Origin: Aromatoleum toluvorans
GTDB lineage: Bacteria; Pseudomonadota; Gammaproteobacteria; Burkholderiales; Rhodocyclaceae
Direction: 5' to 3'
DNA length: 64,000 bases
Assembly: GCF_012910905.1 (NCBI RefSeq)
Contig: NZ_WTVN01000006.1
Coordinates: 1 to 64,000 of the forward strand
In this document: positions 51,659 to 61,800 of the stretch, piece after piece
Layout of the letters: each line of letters starts with the position of its first letter
How positions within the stretch are numbered: position 1 is the stretch's first letter
The notes under the pieces: generated by a model
The model's input: the letters and a program-made list of their open reading frames with translations, nothing else
Told to the model about the DNA's origin: nothing
Databases searched by the model: none
Translations under genes and position numbers: made by a program

Positions 51659-52237
51659 GTGAGTCGTGACCGCAAGCCCAGCAGGAAAGCCAGCCGCCCG
51701 GCGAAGAGCCGCGGCGGCGTGATCGTCGGCATCTTCATCGGACTGGTGCTCGGCGCGCTGTTCGCGGCCGGTGCCGCGTGGTACTTCACGCGCAATTCGC
51801 CCTTCCAGACGCCTGCCGCGCCGGCGCCTGCCGCGGCGCGTCCGCCCGCGTCCGACCAGCCCGCCTCGCTGCCGGGCAAGCCGGGCGACCGCCCGGTGGT
51901 GAAGCCGGACTTCGAGTTCTACAAGATCCTGCCGCAGGGCGAGGGCGCGCCGACCGAGAGCAAGCCGCCCGCACCCGCCGCGGCCGCGCCGGCCGCGACC
52001 GACAAGCTCTACCTGCAGATCGGCGCCTTCGAGAATCCGGCCGAAGCCGACAACCTCAAGGCCAAGCTCGCGCTCAACGGCATCGAAGCCAGCGCGCAGC
52101 GCGCACAGCTGCCGGACGGCCGCACGATGCATCGCGTGCGCATCGGCCCCTTCGCCAAGCCGGAAGACATGAATCCGGTGCGCGCGCGCCTGTCCGAGGC
52201 CGGCTTCACCGCAACGGTGGTGAAGGCCACCCCGTGA
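51659..52237 (+). CDS. SPOR-domain cell-division-type membrane protein (FtsN-like)
   Basis: 192 residues from a GTG at 51659 (GGAGAACCCC upstream). A short basic cytoplasmic tail (MSRDRKPSRKASRPAKSRGG) is followed by one transmembrane helix (about 21-44) and a Pro/Ala-rich periplasmic linker. The C-terminal SPOR domain (about 116-190) contains LYLQIGAFENPAEADNLKAKLALNG and RTMHRVRIGPFAKPEDM. SPOR domains bind denuded septal peptidoglycan. The argS-SPOR-dsbA order is common in betaproteobacteria. It could be called FtsN, but many proteins share this architecture. Confidence 0.88.
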   Translation: MSRDRKPSRKASRPAKSRGGVIVGIFIGLVLGALFAAGAAWYFTRNSPFQTPAAPAPAAARPPASDQPASLPGKPGDRPVVKPDFEFYKILPQGEGAPTESKPPAPAAAAPAATDKLYLQIGAFENPAEADNLKAKLALNGIEASAQRAQLPDGRTMHRVRIGPFAKPEDMNPVRARLSEAGFTATVVKATP

Positions 52238-52336
52238 GCATTTGCCGGAACGGCATTCCGGATATGCTGAAAAGGTTTCGGGAACCACTCGCAGGGTCTG
52301 CCGTCTGAGACCCTGTCATCCACTCGGGAGTATTGA

Positions 52337-52978
52337 ATGAATCGTCGTGCTGCACTCAAGCAACTGTCTGCCCTGACCGCCCTGTCCGTCCTCGGCGGCG
52401 CCGCCTGGGCCCAGAAGGCCGGCCAGCCCTTCCAGACGCTCGCCACCAAGGTGCCGACCGAAGTCGCCGGGAAGATCGAGGTGATCGAGTTCTTCTCCTA
52501 CGGCTGCCCGCACTGCAACGACTTCGAGCCGCTGCTGAACAACTGGAAGAAGACGCTGTCGTCCGACGTCAATTTCGTGAAGGTGCCGATCACCTTCAAC
52601 CGCCCCGAGTGGACCAACCTCGCGCGCATCTACTACACCCTCGACGCGATGGGCGAGGCCGACAAGCTCGGTTCGGCCGTGTTCGCGGCGATCCACGAGC
52701 AGAAGCGCCCGCTGCAGAAGGAAGACGTGCTGCTCGAGTGGATCGGCGGCGTCACCGACTCGAAGCGTTTCAGCGATACGTGGAAGTCCTTCGGCGTGCA
52801 GTCGCGCCTGCAGCGCGCCAACCAGATCGCCGCCGCCTACCGCGTCACCGGCGTGCCGATGATGGCCGTCGACGGCCGCTTCATGGTGTCGGCCTCGACC
52901 GCCGGCAGCCACGAGGCGATGCTGAAGACCGTCGACGAGCTCGTCGCGCGCGCGCGCTCGGAGAAGGGCAAGGGCTGA
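52337..52978 (+). CDS. dsbA: Thiol:disulfide interchange protein DsbA
   Basis: 213-residue periplasmic oxidase. The signal peptide is residues 1-25 (ends AAWA). The thioredoxin fold carries the active site C57-P-H-C60 in FFSYGCPHCNDF, and TGVPMMAVDG is the cis-proline loop. Length and the FFSYGCPHC motif are those of DsbA rather than DsbC. It introduces disulfides into exported proteins. Its TGA overlaps an ATG (52978) that could extend the downstream SDR. Confidence 0.93.
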   Translation: MNRRAALKQLSALTALSVLGGAAWAQKAGQPFQTLATKVPTEVAGKIEVIEFFSYGCPHCNDFEPLLNNWKKTLSSDVNFVKVPITFNRPEWTNLARIYYTLDAMGEADKLGSAVFAAIHEQKRPLQKEDVLLEWIGGVTDSKRFSDTWKSFGVQSRLQRANQIAAAYRVTGVPMMAVDGRFMVSASTAGSHEAMLKTVDELVARARSEKGKG

Positions 52979-53034
52979 TGCCTGTGCTGCCCGGCCGCCG
53001 CGCGTCCGGGCACGCAACCGATCGTCGATCCCGC

Positions 53035-53832
53035 ATGGTTCGATCCTCCGCAAGTCCGGCTCTGGCCGGACTTCGTGTTTTCCTGACCGGCGCCTCGAGC
53101 GGCCTCGGCCAGGCGTTCGCGCGCCATTACGCGCAGCGCGGCGCGCAGCTCGGGCTCGTCGCGCGGCGCACCGACGCCTTGTCGCAGCTGGCGGCCGGGC
53201 TCCCCGGCGAGCATCTCGTGCTGCCCGCGGATGTCGGCGACGGCGCGGCGCTCGCGGACGCCGCCCGGACCTACCTCGCGCGCGTCGGCGTGCCCGACAT
53301 CGTCATCGCGAATGCCGGCGTGTCGGTCGGCACGCTGACCGAATGCGCGGAAGACCTCCCCGCCTTCGAGCGCGTCATGCGCACCAACGTGAATGGCATC
53401 GTCGCGAGCTTCCAGCCCTTCGTCGACGCGATGCGCGAGCGCGGCTCGGGGCGGCTCGTGGGCATCGCTTCGGTCGCCGGCATCCGCGGCCTGCCGGGGG
53501 CGGGCGCCTACAGTGCGTCCAAGGCCGCGGCGATCGCCTACCTCGAGAGCCTGCGCGTCGAGCTGCGTGGCAGCGGCGTGCGGGTTGTGACGCTCGCGCC
53601 CGGTTACATCGCGACGCCGATGACGGCCGTGAACCCCTATCCGATGCCCTTCATCCTGCAGGCCGACGAGGCCGCGCGGCGCATGGCGAAGCTCATCGAC
53701 GCCGGCCGCGGCTATGCCGTGGTGCCCTGGCAGATGGGCGTGGTCGCGCGCGTGCTGCGGGCGCTGCCCAATCCCGTCTTCGACGCCCTGTTCGCGCGCG
53801 CCGGGCGCAAGCCGCGCGGATTGCCGCTGTAG
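53035..53832 (+). CDS. Short-chain dehydrogenase/reductase
   Basis: 265 residues from the ATG at 53035. FLTGASSGLGQAFARHYAQRG is the nucleotide-binding motif, NAGVSVG follows, and the catalytic set is S (GIASVAG), YSASK and K. The C-terminal part (PWQMGVVARVLRALPNPVFDALFARAG) is of the DltE/YqjQ-like SDR type with a helix that may touch the membrane. No ribosome site is visible at 53035; a start at the ATG at 52978, overlapping the dsbA stop, is possible. A terminator-like hairpin sits within codons 6-13. Confidence 0.85.
   Translation: MVRSSASPALAGLRVFLTGASSGLGQAFARHYAQRGAQLGLVARRTDALSQLAAGLPGEHLVLPADVGDGAALADAARTYLARVGVPDIVIANAGVSVGTLTECAEDLPAFERVMRTNVNGIVASFQPFVDAMRERGSGRLVGIASVAGIRGLPGAGAYSASKAAAIAYLESLRVELRGSGVRVVTLAPGYIATPMTAVNPYPMPFILQADEAARRMAKLIDAGRGYAVVPWQMGVVARVLRALPNPVFDALFARAGRKPRGLPL
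53052..53080 (+). terminator. Terminator-like hairpin inside the SDR N-terminus, 3' of dsbA
   Basis: AAGTCCGGC (53052-53060), loop TCTG, GCCGGACTT (53065-53073), then CGTGTTTT. A 9-bp perfect stem and a short T-run 74 bp after the dsbA stop would terminate the dsbA transcript, yet it lies within the SDR reading frame. Confidence 0.5.
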
Positions 53833-53974
53833 TTCCCCGCACGCGGCGCACCCCGCCGCAGCTCCCGCCCCTTCCCCGCGGCACGCGATGCGGGTATGGT
53901 TATCCGGATCAAGTGGGCAGTCGCCGGACTCGTCGCCTTGTCGCGGTGCGGCCCCCGTCACGCGGGAGACAGCG

Positions 53975-56900
53975 ATGCAGACACGCCATGTGGAGAGCGG
54001 TGCCGCAAGTTTCGAAACGATCCTGGAACAGATCGCGATCAAGCTGCCCGCCGACCAGGCGGCGCTCGTCGGCGCCTTCGCCCGGCGCTGGTTCGGCCAG
54101 GTCACCCCGGAGGACATCGCCGACTACACCGTCGACGACCTCTACGGCGCGGTGCTCAGCCACTGGAACTTCGCGCGCAAGCACCGCGGCGGCACCCGGC
54201 TGCGGGTCTATAACCCGAAGCTCGAGGAGCACGGCTGGGAGTCGACCCACACCGTCATCGAGATCGTCAATGACGACATGCCCTTCCTCGTCGATTCGAT
54301 CGCGATGGAGGTCAACCGCCAGGGCCTCACGCTGCACCTTATCATTCACCCCGTGATGCGCGTCGTGCGCGATGCGGAGGGCGTGCATCAGCGCATCGTC
54401 GAGGACGCCGATGCGTCCGAAGGGCACTACGAATCGATCATCCACGTGGAGGTCGACCGGCGCACCGATGCGGAGGACCTCGACGCGCTGCGCGTGGGGC
54501 TCGAGCAGGTGCTGGCCGACGTGCGCCTCGCCGTCGCCGACTGGCCGGCGATGCAGCAGCGGGTCGCGGACATCATCGCGGAGGTCGAGCAGAATCCGCC
54601 GCCGGTGGCGGTCGGGGATATCGGCGAGAGCGTGGCCTTCCTGAAGTGGCTGATGGACGACAACCTCGTGCTGCTGGGTTGCCGTGATTACGAACTGGCC
54701 GAGCTCGACGGCAAGCCCGAGCTGTGCATCGTGGCCGGCTCGGGCCTGGGCCTGCTGCGCGAGAAGGAGGGCGAGCGGCAGTCGCGCTCGTTCGGCGCCC
54801 TGCCGCCGGAGCTGAAGACGACGCTGCCCAACCTGCCCGTGCTGCTGACGGTGACGAAGTCGAACACGCGCTCGACCGTGCATCGCGTCGGCTACATCGA
54901 CCGCTTCAGCATCAAGCGCTTCGACGCGGACGGCCACGTGTGCGGCGAACGCCGCGTGATCGGCCTGCTGGCGTCGACCGCGTACAGCACCAGCCCGAAG
55001 CTGGTCCCCTTCCTGCGCCGCAAGGTCGATGCGGTGATCGCCCGCGCCGGCCTGATGCCCAAAAGCCATGCGGCCAAGGCGCTGCTGACCATCCTCGAAC
55101 GCTATCCGCGCGACGAGCTGTTCCAGATCGAGGCCGAGGAACTCTTCCACCAGGCGATGGGCATCCTGCACCTGGGCGAGCGCCAGCGCACGCGGCTCTT
55201 CGTGCGCTGCGACCCGTTCGCGCGCTTTGTCTGCTGCCTGATCTACGTGCCGCGCGAGCACTACAACACCGACCAGCGCCTGCGCATGCAGGCGGTGCTG
55301 ATGGAAGCCTTCAACGGCGTGAGCTCGGACTTCGATGTGCAGTTCTTCGAATCCGCACTGGCGCGCGTGCTGATCACCGTGCGCACGCGCGGTTCGGCGA
55401 TCCCGCCCTTCGAGGTGCATGAACTGGAGCAGCGCATCGTGCGCGCGACACGGCGCTGGGAGGACGAGCTGCACCGCGTGCTGCTCGAACACTGCGGCGA
55501 GGAGCGCGGCATGGCGCTGCTGCGCCGCTACGGCAGCGCCTTCCCGGCGGGCTACCGCGAGGAGTATTCGCCGCGGGTGGCGGTGTTCGACATCGAGCAG
55601 ATGGAATCGGTGGCGGGCGACGGCCTCGCGATGAGCCTCTACATCCCGCTCGAGGCGCCGTCGGGGCGGCTCAATTTCAAGATCTACCGCGTCGGCGCGC
55701 CGGTGCCGCTGTCGCAGAGCCTGCCGATGCTCGAACGCATGGGCGTGAAGGTGATCGACGAGCGGCCGTCCGATATCGCGCGCCAGGACGGCCAGTGCGT
55801 GTGGATCCACGACTTCGGGCTGGCCTACGACGGGGCGGAGGAGCTCGACATCGACACGCTGCGCCCGCTCTTCCACGACGCCTTCCTGCGCGCGTGGCGC
55901 GGCGAGATCGAGAGCGACGACTTCAACCGCCTGACGCTGCTCGCGGGCCTCACGTGGCGCGAGATCACGGTGCTGCGCGCCTACGCGAAGCACATGAAGC
56001 AGGCGGCCTTCACGTTCAGCCAGGCCTACATGCAGCAGACGCTCGCGGCCCATCCGCGGCTCGCGCGTCAGCTGATCGAGCTCTTCTCGCTGCGCCTGGA
56101 CCCGGCGCGCGTGGCCGAGCGCGCACGGCACGAGGCGACGGTGCTCGCCGGCATCGACGACGCCCTCAACGACGTCGCGAACCTCGACGAAGACCGCATC
56201 CTGCGCCAGTTCCTCGCGATGGTGCGCGCGACGCTGCGCACGAACTACTACCAGCGCGACGCCGACGGCGCGATCAAGCCCTACCTGTCCTTCAAGCTCG
56301 ACCCCAGGCGCATCCCGAACCTGCCGCAGCCGCTGCCGATGTTCGAGATCTTCGTCTATGCGCCGCGCTTCGAGGGCGTGCACCTGCGCGGCGGCAAGGT
56401 CGCGCGCGGCGGCCTGCGCTGGTCGGACCGCATGGAGGACTACCGCACCGAGGTGCTGGGCCTGGTGAAGGCGCAGATCGTCAAGAACGCGGTGATCGTG
56501 CCGGTCGGCTCCAAGGGCGGCTTCGTCGTCCGGAATCCGCCGCCCGCGGGCGACCGCGAGGCCGTGCTCGCCGAAGGCATCGCCTGCTATCGGCTGTACC
56601 TGCATGGCCTGCTGGATCTCACCGACAACCTCGTGCAGGGCCGCGTCGTGCCGCCGCCCGACGTGGTGCGCCACGACGGCGACGACCCCTACCTGGTCGT
56701 CGCTGCGGACAAGGGCACGGCGAGCTTCTCCGACTATGCCAACGGCGTCGCGGCGGAATACGGCTTCTGGCTCGGCGACGCCTTCGCGTCCGGCGGCTCG
56801 GCGGGCTACGACCACAAGAAGATGGCGATCACCGCGCGCGGCGCGTGGGAATCGGTGAAGCGCCACTTCCGCGAGCTCGGCCTCGACACGCAGGAGCAGC

Positions 56901-58795
56901 CCTTCACGGCGGTCGGCATCGGCGACATGTCGGGCGACGTGTTCGGCAACGGCATGCTGCGCTCGCGCAAGATCCGCCTGATCGCCGCCTTCGACCATCG
57001 CCACGTGTTCTTCGACCCCGACCCGGACCCGGAAGCGTCCTTCGTCGAGCGCGAGCGCCTCTTCGCGCTGCCGCGCTCGTCGTGGAACGATTACGACCGC
57101 ACGAAGATCTCCGCGGGCGGCGGGGTGTGGCCGCGCAGCGCGAAGTCGATCGCGCTGTCGCCGCAGATGCAGGCGGTGCTGGGCGTCGCGGCCGAGTCGC
57201 TGACGCCGTCCGAGCTGATCCGTGCGATCCTGCGCGCGCCGGTCGACCTGCTCTACAACGGCGGCATCGGCACCTACGTCAAGGCGACGAACGAGACCGA
57301 CGCCGCGGTCGGCGACCGCGCCAACGACGCGGTGCGGGTGAACGGCGCCGAACTGCGCTGCCGCGTGATCGGCGAGGGCGGCAACCTCGGCATGACGCAG
57401 CTCGGGCGCATCGAATACGCGCTCAAGGGCGGCAAGCTCTGCACCGACGCGATCGACAACTCCGGCGGCGTGGACTGCTCCGACCACGAGGTGAACATCA
57501 AGATCCTGCTCAACAGCGTGATCGCGGAAGGCGAACTCACCGGCAAGCAGCGCGACGCGTTGCTCGTCGAGATGACCGACGAGGTCGCCGCGCTGGTGCT
57601 GCGCGACAACTACGCGCAGACGCAGATTCTGTCGGTGACGCGCGCGCGCGGCATGGCGCTGCTCGACGAGCAGGCCGAGTTCATCCGCCGCCTGAGCTTC
57701 GCCGGACGCCTCAACCGCAAGCTCGAATTCCTGCCGCTCGACGACGAGATCGCCGAACGCGCCGCCGCCCGCACCGGCCTGGTCACGCCGGAACTCGCGG
57801 TGCTGCTCGCCTACAGCAAGATCGAGCTCTACGACGAGGTGCTCGCGTCCGACGTGCCGGAAGATCCCTACATCGGCAGCGCGCTGTCGCGCTACTTCCC
57901 CGAACCGCTGCGCGAGCGCTTCGCCGCGCACATCGCCAGGCATCCGCTGCGCCGCGAGATCATCTCCACGCACGTCATCAACAGCATGATCAACCGCGTC
58001 GGCCCGACCTTCGTCGGCCGCCTGCAGGGCGAGCTCGGCGTCACCGCGGCGGACGTCGTGCGCGCCTACATGGCCACGCGCGAAGTGTTCGGGCTGGTGC
58101 CCACGTGGCATGCGATCGAGGCGCTCGACAACCGCGTCGAGGACGCCGTGCAGACCGCGATGATCATCGACTGCGGCCGCCTCGTGCAGCGCGGCACGCT
58201 GTGGTTCCTGCGCCACCGCGAATGGCTCGCCGACCTGCCGGCCACGCTCGCCTACTTCTCGCCCGGCGTCGCCGCGCTGTCCGAACACCTCCACCGCCTG
58301 GTGTCCGACGACTACCGTGCGCAGCTCGATGCGGCCGTCGCGCGCTACGTCGAGCGCGGCGTGCCCGAGGAGCTCGCGCTGCGCATCGCGTCGCTCGACG
58401 AACTCTACTCGGCGCTCGACCTCGTCGAGATCGTCGCCGACACCGGCCGCCCTGGGCCGACGGTCGCCGCCGTGTATTTCACCCTTGGCGGCCACCTCGA
58501 CCTGTACTGGCTGGGCACGCAGATCAACGCCCTGCCGGCCGACACCCGCTGGCAGAACCTCGCCCGCGGCGCCCTGCGCGTCGACCTCTCGAACCTCGCC
58601 CGCGCGCTCGCCGCGGAAGCCCTGAAAGCCTCGCCCGACCTCGCCCAGCCGGACGACCTCATCGCCGCCTGGGAGGCCCGCCGCACGCCCCAGATCGACC
58701 GCTACCGCCACCTCCTCGCCGACGTGAAGACGACGCAATCGATCGAGATGTCGATGCTGTCGGTGCTGTTGCGGGAGTTGCGCGGGATGGTGTGA
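53975..58795 (+). CDS. gdhB: NAD-specific glutamate dehydrogenase, large (about 180 kDa) class
   Basis: 1606-residue enzyme, the usual size of the GDH-180 class. The start at 53975 (MQTRHVESGAASFETIL) follows CGGGAGAC. The N-terminal about 700 residues are ACT-like and regulatory. The catalytic part has GGLRWSDRMEDYRTEVLGLVKAQIVKNAVIVPVGSKGGF with the active Lys residues, FTAVGIGDMSGDVFGNG, and CRVIGEGGNLGMTQLGRIEYA for NAD binding. It deaminates glutamate to 2-oxoglutarate, so with the arginase/ornithine aminotransferase it would support arginine catabolism. It is a single-gene unit by spacing. Confidence 0.95.
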   Translation: MQTRHVESGAASFETILEQIAIKLPADQAALVGAFARRWFGQVTPEDIADYTVDDLYGAVLSHWNFARKHRGGTRLRVYNPKLEEHGWESTHTVIEIVNDDMPFLVDSIAMEVNRQGLTLHLIIHPVMRVVRDAEGVHQRIVEDADASEGHYESIIHVEVDRRTDAEDLDALRVGLEQVLADVRLAVADWPAMQQRVADIIAEVEQNPPPVAVGDIGESVAFLKWLMDDNLVLLGCRDYELAELDGKPELCIVAGSGLGLLREKEGERQSRSFGALPPELKTTLPNLPVLLTVTKSNTRSTVHRVGYIDRFSIKRFDADGHVCGERRVIGLLASTAYSTSPKLVPFLRRKVDAVIARAGLMPKSHAAKALLTILERYPRDELFQIEAEELFHQAMGILHLGERQRTRLFVRCDPFARFVCCLIYVPREHYNTDQRLRMQAVLMEAFNGVSSDFDVQFFESALARVLITVRTRGSAIPPFEVHELEQRIVRATRRWEDELHRVLLEHCGEERGMALLRRYGSAFPAGYREEYSPRVAVFDIEQMESVAGDGLAMSLYIPLEAPSGRLNFKIYRVGAPVPLSQSLPMLERMGVKVIDERPSDIARQDGQCVWIHDFGLAYDGAEELDIDTLRPLFHDAFLRAWRGEIESDDFNRLTLLAGLTWREITVLRAYAKHMKQAAFTFSQAYMQQTLAAHPRLARQLIELFSLRLDPARVAERARHEATVLAGIDDALNDVANLDEDRILRQFLAMVRATLRTNYYQRDADGAIKPYLSFKLDPRRIPNLPQPLPMFEIFVYAPRFEGVHLRGGKVARGGLRWSDRMEDYRTEVLGLVKAQIVKNAVIVPVGSKGGFVVRNPPPAGDREAVLAEGIACYRLYLHGLLDLTDNLVQGRVVPPPDVVRHDGDDPYLVVAADKGTASFSDYANGVAAEYGFWLGDAFASGGSAGYDHKKMAITARGAWESVKRHFRELGLDTQEQPFTAVGIGDMSGDVFGNGMLRSRKIRLIAAFDHRHVFFDPDPDPEASFVERERLFALPRSSWNDYDRTKISAGGGVWPRSAKSIALSPQMQAVLGVAAESLTPSELIRAILRAPVDLLYNGGIGTYVKATNETDAAVGDRANDAVRVNGAELRCRVIGEGGNLGMTQLGRIEYALKGGKLCTDAIDNSGGVDCSDHEVNIKILLNSVIAEGELTGKQRDALLVEMTDEVAALVLRDNYAQTQILSVTRARGMALLDEQAEFIRRLSFAGRLNRKLEFLPLDDEIAERAAARTGLVTPELAVLLAYSKIELYDEVLASDVPEDPYIGSALSRYFPEPLRERFAAHIARHPLRREIISTHVINSMINRVGPTFVGRLQGELGVTAADVVRAYMATREVFGLVPTWHAIEALDNRVEDAVQTAMIIDCGRLVQRGTLWFLRHREWLADLPATLAYFSPGVAALSEHLHRLVSDDYRAQLDAAVARYVERGVPEELALRIASLDELYSALDLVEIVADTGRPGPTVAAVYFTLGGHLDLYWLGTQINALPADTRWQNLARGALRVDLSNLARALAAEALKASPDLAQPDDLIAAWEARRTPQIDRYRHLLADVKTTQSIEMSMLSVLLRELRGMV

Positions 58796-58807
58796 GCGGG
58801 GCGGACG

Positions 58808-58839
58808 AAAAAAAGCCCGGCGGCCGTGAGCCGCCGGGC
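58808..58839 (-). terminator. Intrinsic terminator of the RTX adhesin gene
   Basis: On the minus strand GCCCGGCGGC-TCACG-GCCGCCGGGC is followed by seven T residues (A-run at 58808-58814 on the plus strand). It lies 15 bp after the adhesin stop. For gdhB on the plus strand the hairpin lacks a following T-run. Confidence 0.85.
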
Positions 58840-58853
58840 GAGTGGTCAGGGCG

Positions 58854-61800
58854 TCAGTCGGTGATGAGTTTGCCCTTGTTCATGAGGTCGGTGATGATCG
58901 CCTGATCGCTCGTGAGCGCACCGCCGTTGGTGAGATCGACGTTTTCGATCACGATCCTCTGATCGATCGGAGCCCCCGTGCCGCCGGAATGCACCTCGAT
59001 CGTCGTCGCCTTGGTGCCTGCGTCGTAGCTGAAATGCAGGTAGTCCGTCAGCGGATCGGTGGCGGACGAGTTGCCTTCGAGCAGGTCCTTCAGATCGAGG
59101 CGGTCGCCGCCGCTCGCAAAGGCTGCGGTGTTGAAGTCCTTGATCGTGTCGGTGGGCACCGAAGCGCTACTGGCGTCCACTAGGGCCCACTTGAAGGTGT
59201 CGGCGCCGATGCCGCCGGTGAGGATGTCGTTGCCTCCTCCGCCGATCAGGGTGTCGTTCCCTTCACCGCCGCCCAGCCGGTCGTTGCCGCCCAGCCCGGA
59301 GAGCTGATCGTCGCCCTTGCCGCCGTACAGCACGTTGTCACCGCTGTTGCCGGTGAGCGTGTCGCCTTGGTCGGAGCCCAAGATGTGCGGTGCATCCGTC
59401 GTCGCGGCCGCCGTGACGCCCGTTGCCGAGGCCGAGTAGTCCTGCGTTGTCAGGTGGTTCGGGACGAGGTTGATGTCCAGCGTGGCGCCGACCTTGTCGC
59501 CGTCCGCATCCACCACTTCCAGCGGCAGGCCGAAGTTGATCGGGAGCCCCTGGTTGATATGGGTGGTGCCGAAGTCGCCGACCTTGAAGTCCTGGCCGCC
59601 GGCGTGCTGGTATTCGACGCTGCTGAAACCATCCGCCGTGTAAGTGGCGATCTGCGTGTTGGATACGACCCCGGAAACCGTGACTTGGTATTTCGTTCCA
59701 GCGCCCGGATCAACGTCGTCAAAGTCGACCGTGAATTCCTTGCCTCCGATCGTGATAAGCGTTGCGCCCAATCCGATCTCTTTCTCCGAAATCACGCGGG
59801 TCTGGCCTCCGTAGGTAATGCCGATGGCGATTACGGAGTCCTGGGTTCCATTCCCCACAGTATTGTCGGAATCGAAATCATCGAATGCCTTGATGAGTAC
59901 GCTGCTCTTCGCGCTTCCGCCGGTAATGGCGGTGAAGAGCGCCGATGCACCGTTCGTCGTGTAATGTCCATCGAACGAATGGGTCGTGTCGCCGGGAACG
60001 TAATCCTTGCCACTGACCGAAGTCCCGCTCAGGTCGGTGACGAAGTCGATGCGGATGGCTTCTCCGCTGCCGACGCTGTTCCCCCCGACGCCACCCTCAT
60101 TCGCGTTGGTATTGACGGTGCTACCGCTCACATAATTGCCACCGGCACTCTTGACCATCGGTGTGATGAGCAGATCCGAACTGTTGTCGTTGGCATTGGT
60201 GAAGAACCCCGCCCAGTTTGCATTGCCGCCCGTGAAGTTGTATCCGCCCGCATTGAAGTCGATCGTTGTCGCGCCGCCATCGACAGTGCCGTGCATCTGC
60301 ATCGTGTACTGGCCGCTTGCCGGATCGAGCGTCACGGTGAATACGGTGCCCGCTGCCGTCGAGGCCGTGAGAACCTGCCCGTTTGTCGAGAGCGCATAGG
60401 TGATCGGCAGTCCGCCGGAGGTCAGCGTCGTGCTGCCGGCGAGGCCGGGTGCGAAACGGATCGTGCCGCCATCGGTGCCGTAGTTGTTCGCGATGTTGAT
60501 GTCAAGATCCAGGGGGGCCGTGAAAGTCGAGGTCGTTATGTTCAACATCACTGTCGTTGCGGGCACGAACGCAACTGGACCGTCATCGAGCACCGTCACC
60601 GTGAAGGTCTTCGACGCGGTCGTCCCGTCGCCATCCACGACATTCGCCGTGATCGTCAGATCGATCGCGTCGTTCGGGTTCGACGCATCGGGGTGCGCCA
60701 TCGCCTTCAGCTGCGTGAAGGTGTAGGTGCCGTCGCCATTCACGGCGACCTTCCAGCTTCCGTCGTTGGCGGTCAGTGTGTTCGTGCCTGCGGACCAAGT
60801 CGCGTTGGATGCCCGGAGCGCCAGCGTGCCCGCGCTGTCGCCGCCGTAATTGACGGTCAGCGTTCCGATGACGCTGTCGAGTCCGCCGGTTTCATCGACC
60901 GTCTGGTTCGATGTGGTGAGCGAAGGCGTGTAGTTGATGTCGGTCGTCACCGATCCGGTGGCGGTCAGGAGCTCGAACGAGCCTTGCGTTCCGCTGACGG
61001 TTTGGGTCGCCGTCGCGGTGATCGGCCCGACAGCAGGGGTGGTCCCGTCGTTCGGGGCAGTGTCCGTGATTGAGCCTGTGGTGCCCGAAGTAATCTGGAA
61101 CGACAACCCATTGGACAAAGTCACCACTACCGGCGCATCGCCTGTGCGCACTTCGTGGTCGAGTGTCGCGGTATAGGTGATCGTTCCGCCGGGAAGAACC
61201 GAGGTCGTGCCGGTGAGCGTGAGTTTGGTCGTATCGACGGTATCGACCAGCTGCACGGTGCCGACCGTGGGCGTGCCCAGGGCCTCGAAGCCCGAGCCGC
61301 CGGTGACCGAGACATTGGTGGCGACGGTCAGATTGGCCGGTGCTTCGGCATAGACGTCCTCGAAGGTCGCCTCGGGGATCACGGCGGTGACCGTGCCGGT
61401 GGTGCCGCTGGTGACGGTGATGGTCTGGGCGTTGCCGGCGAGGTCGGTGAAGTTGACCGTGACCGGCTCATCGCCCGCGCGCACGGCGGCCCCCAAGGTC
61501 ACGGTGTAGGTGAGGGTGGTGCCGTCCTCGGTGAAGTTCGGAGCGGCGGCAAGGCTGACGGTGGTTGTATCGACGGTATCGACCAGCTGCACGGTGCCGA
61601 CCGTGGGCGTGCCCAGGGCCTCGAAGCCCGAGCCGCCGGTGACCGAGACATTGGTGGCGACGGTCAGATTGGCCGGTGCTTCGGCATAGACGTCCTCGAA
61701 GGTCGCCTCGGGGATCGCGGCGGTGACCGTGGCGGTGGTGCCGCTGGTGACGGTGATGGTCTGGGCGTTGCCGGCGAGGTCGGTGAAGTTGACCGTGACC

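Noticed and set aside
53909-58738. A 1,609-codon open frame on the minus strand opposite the glutamate dehydrogenase gene
   Set aside because: It is Arg/His/Ala/Val-rich without domain structure and lies exactly opposite a gene with intact catalytic motifs. Long antisense frames are expected at this GC content and codon bias.
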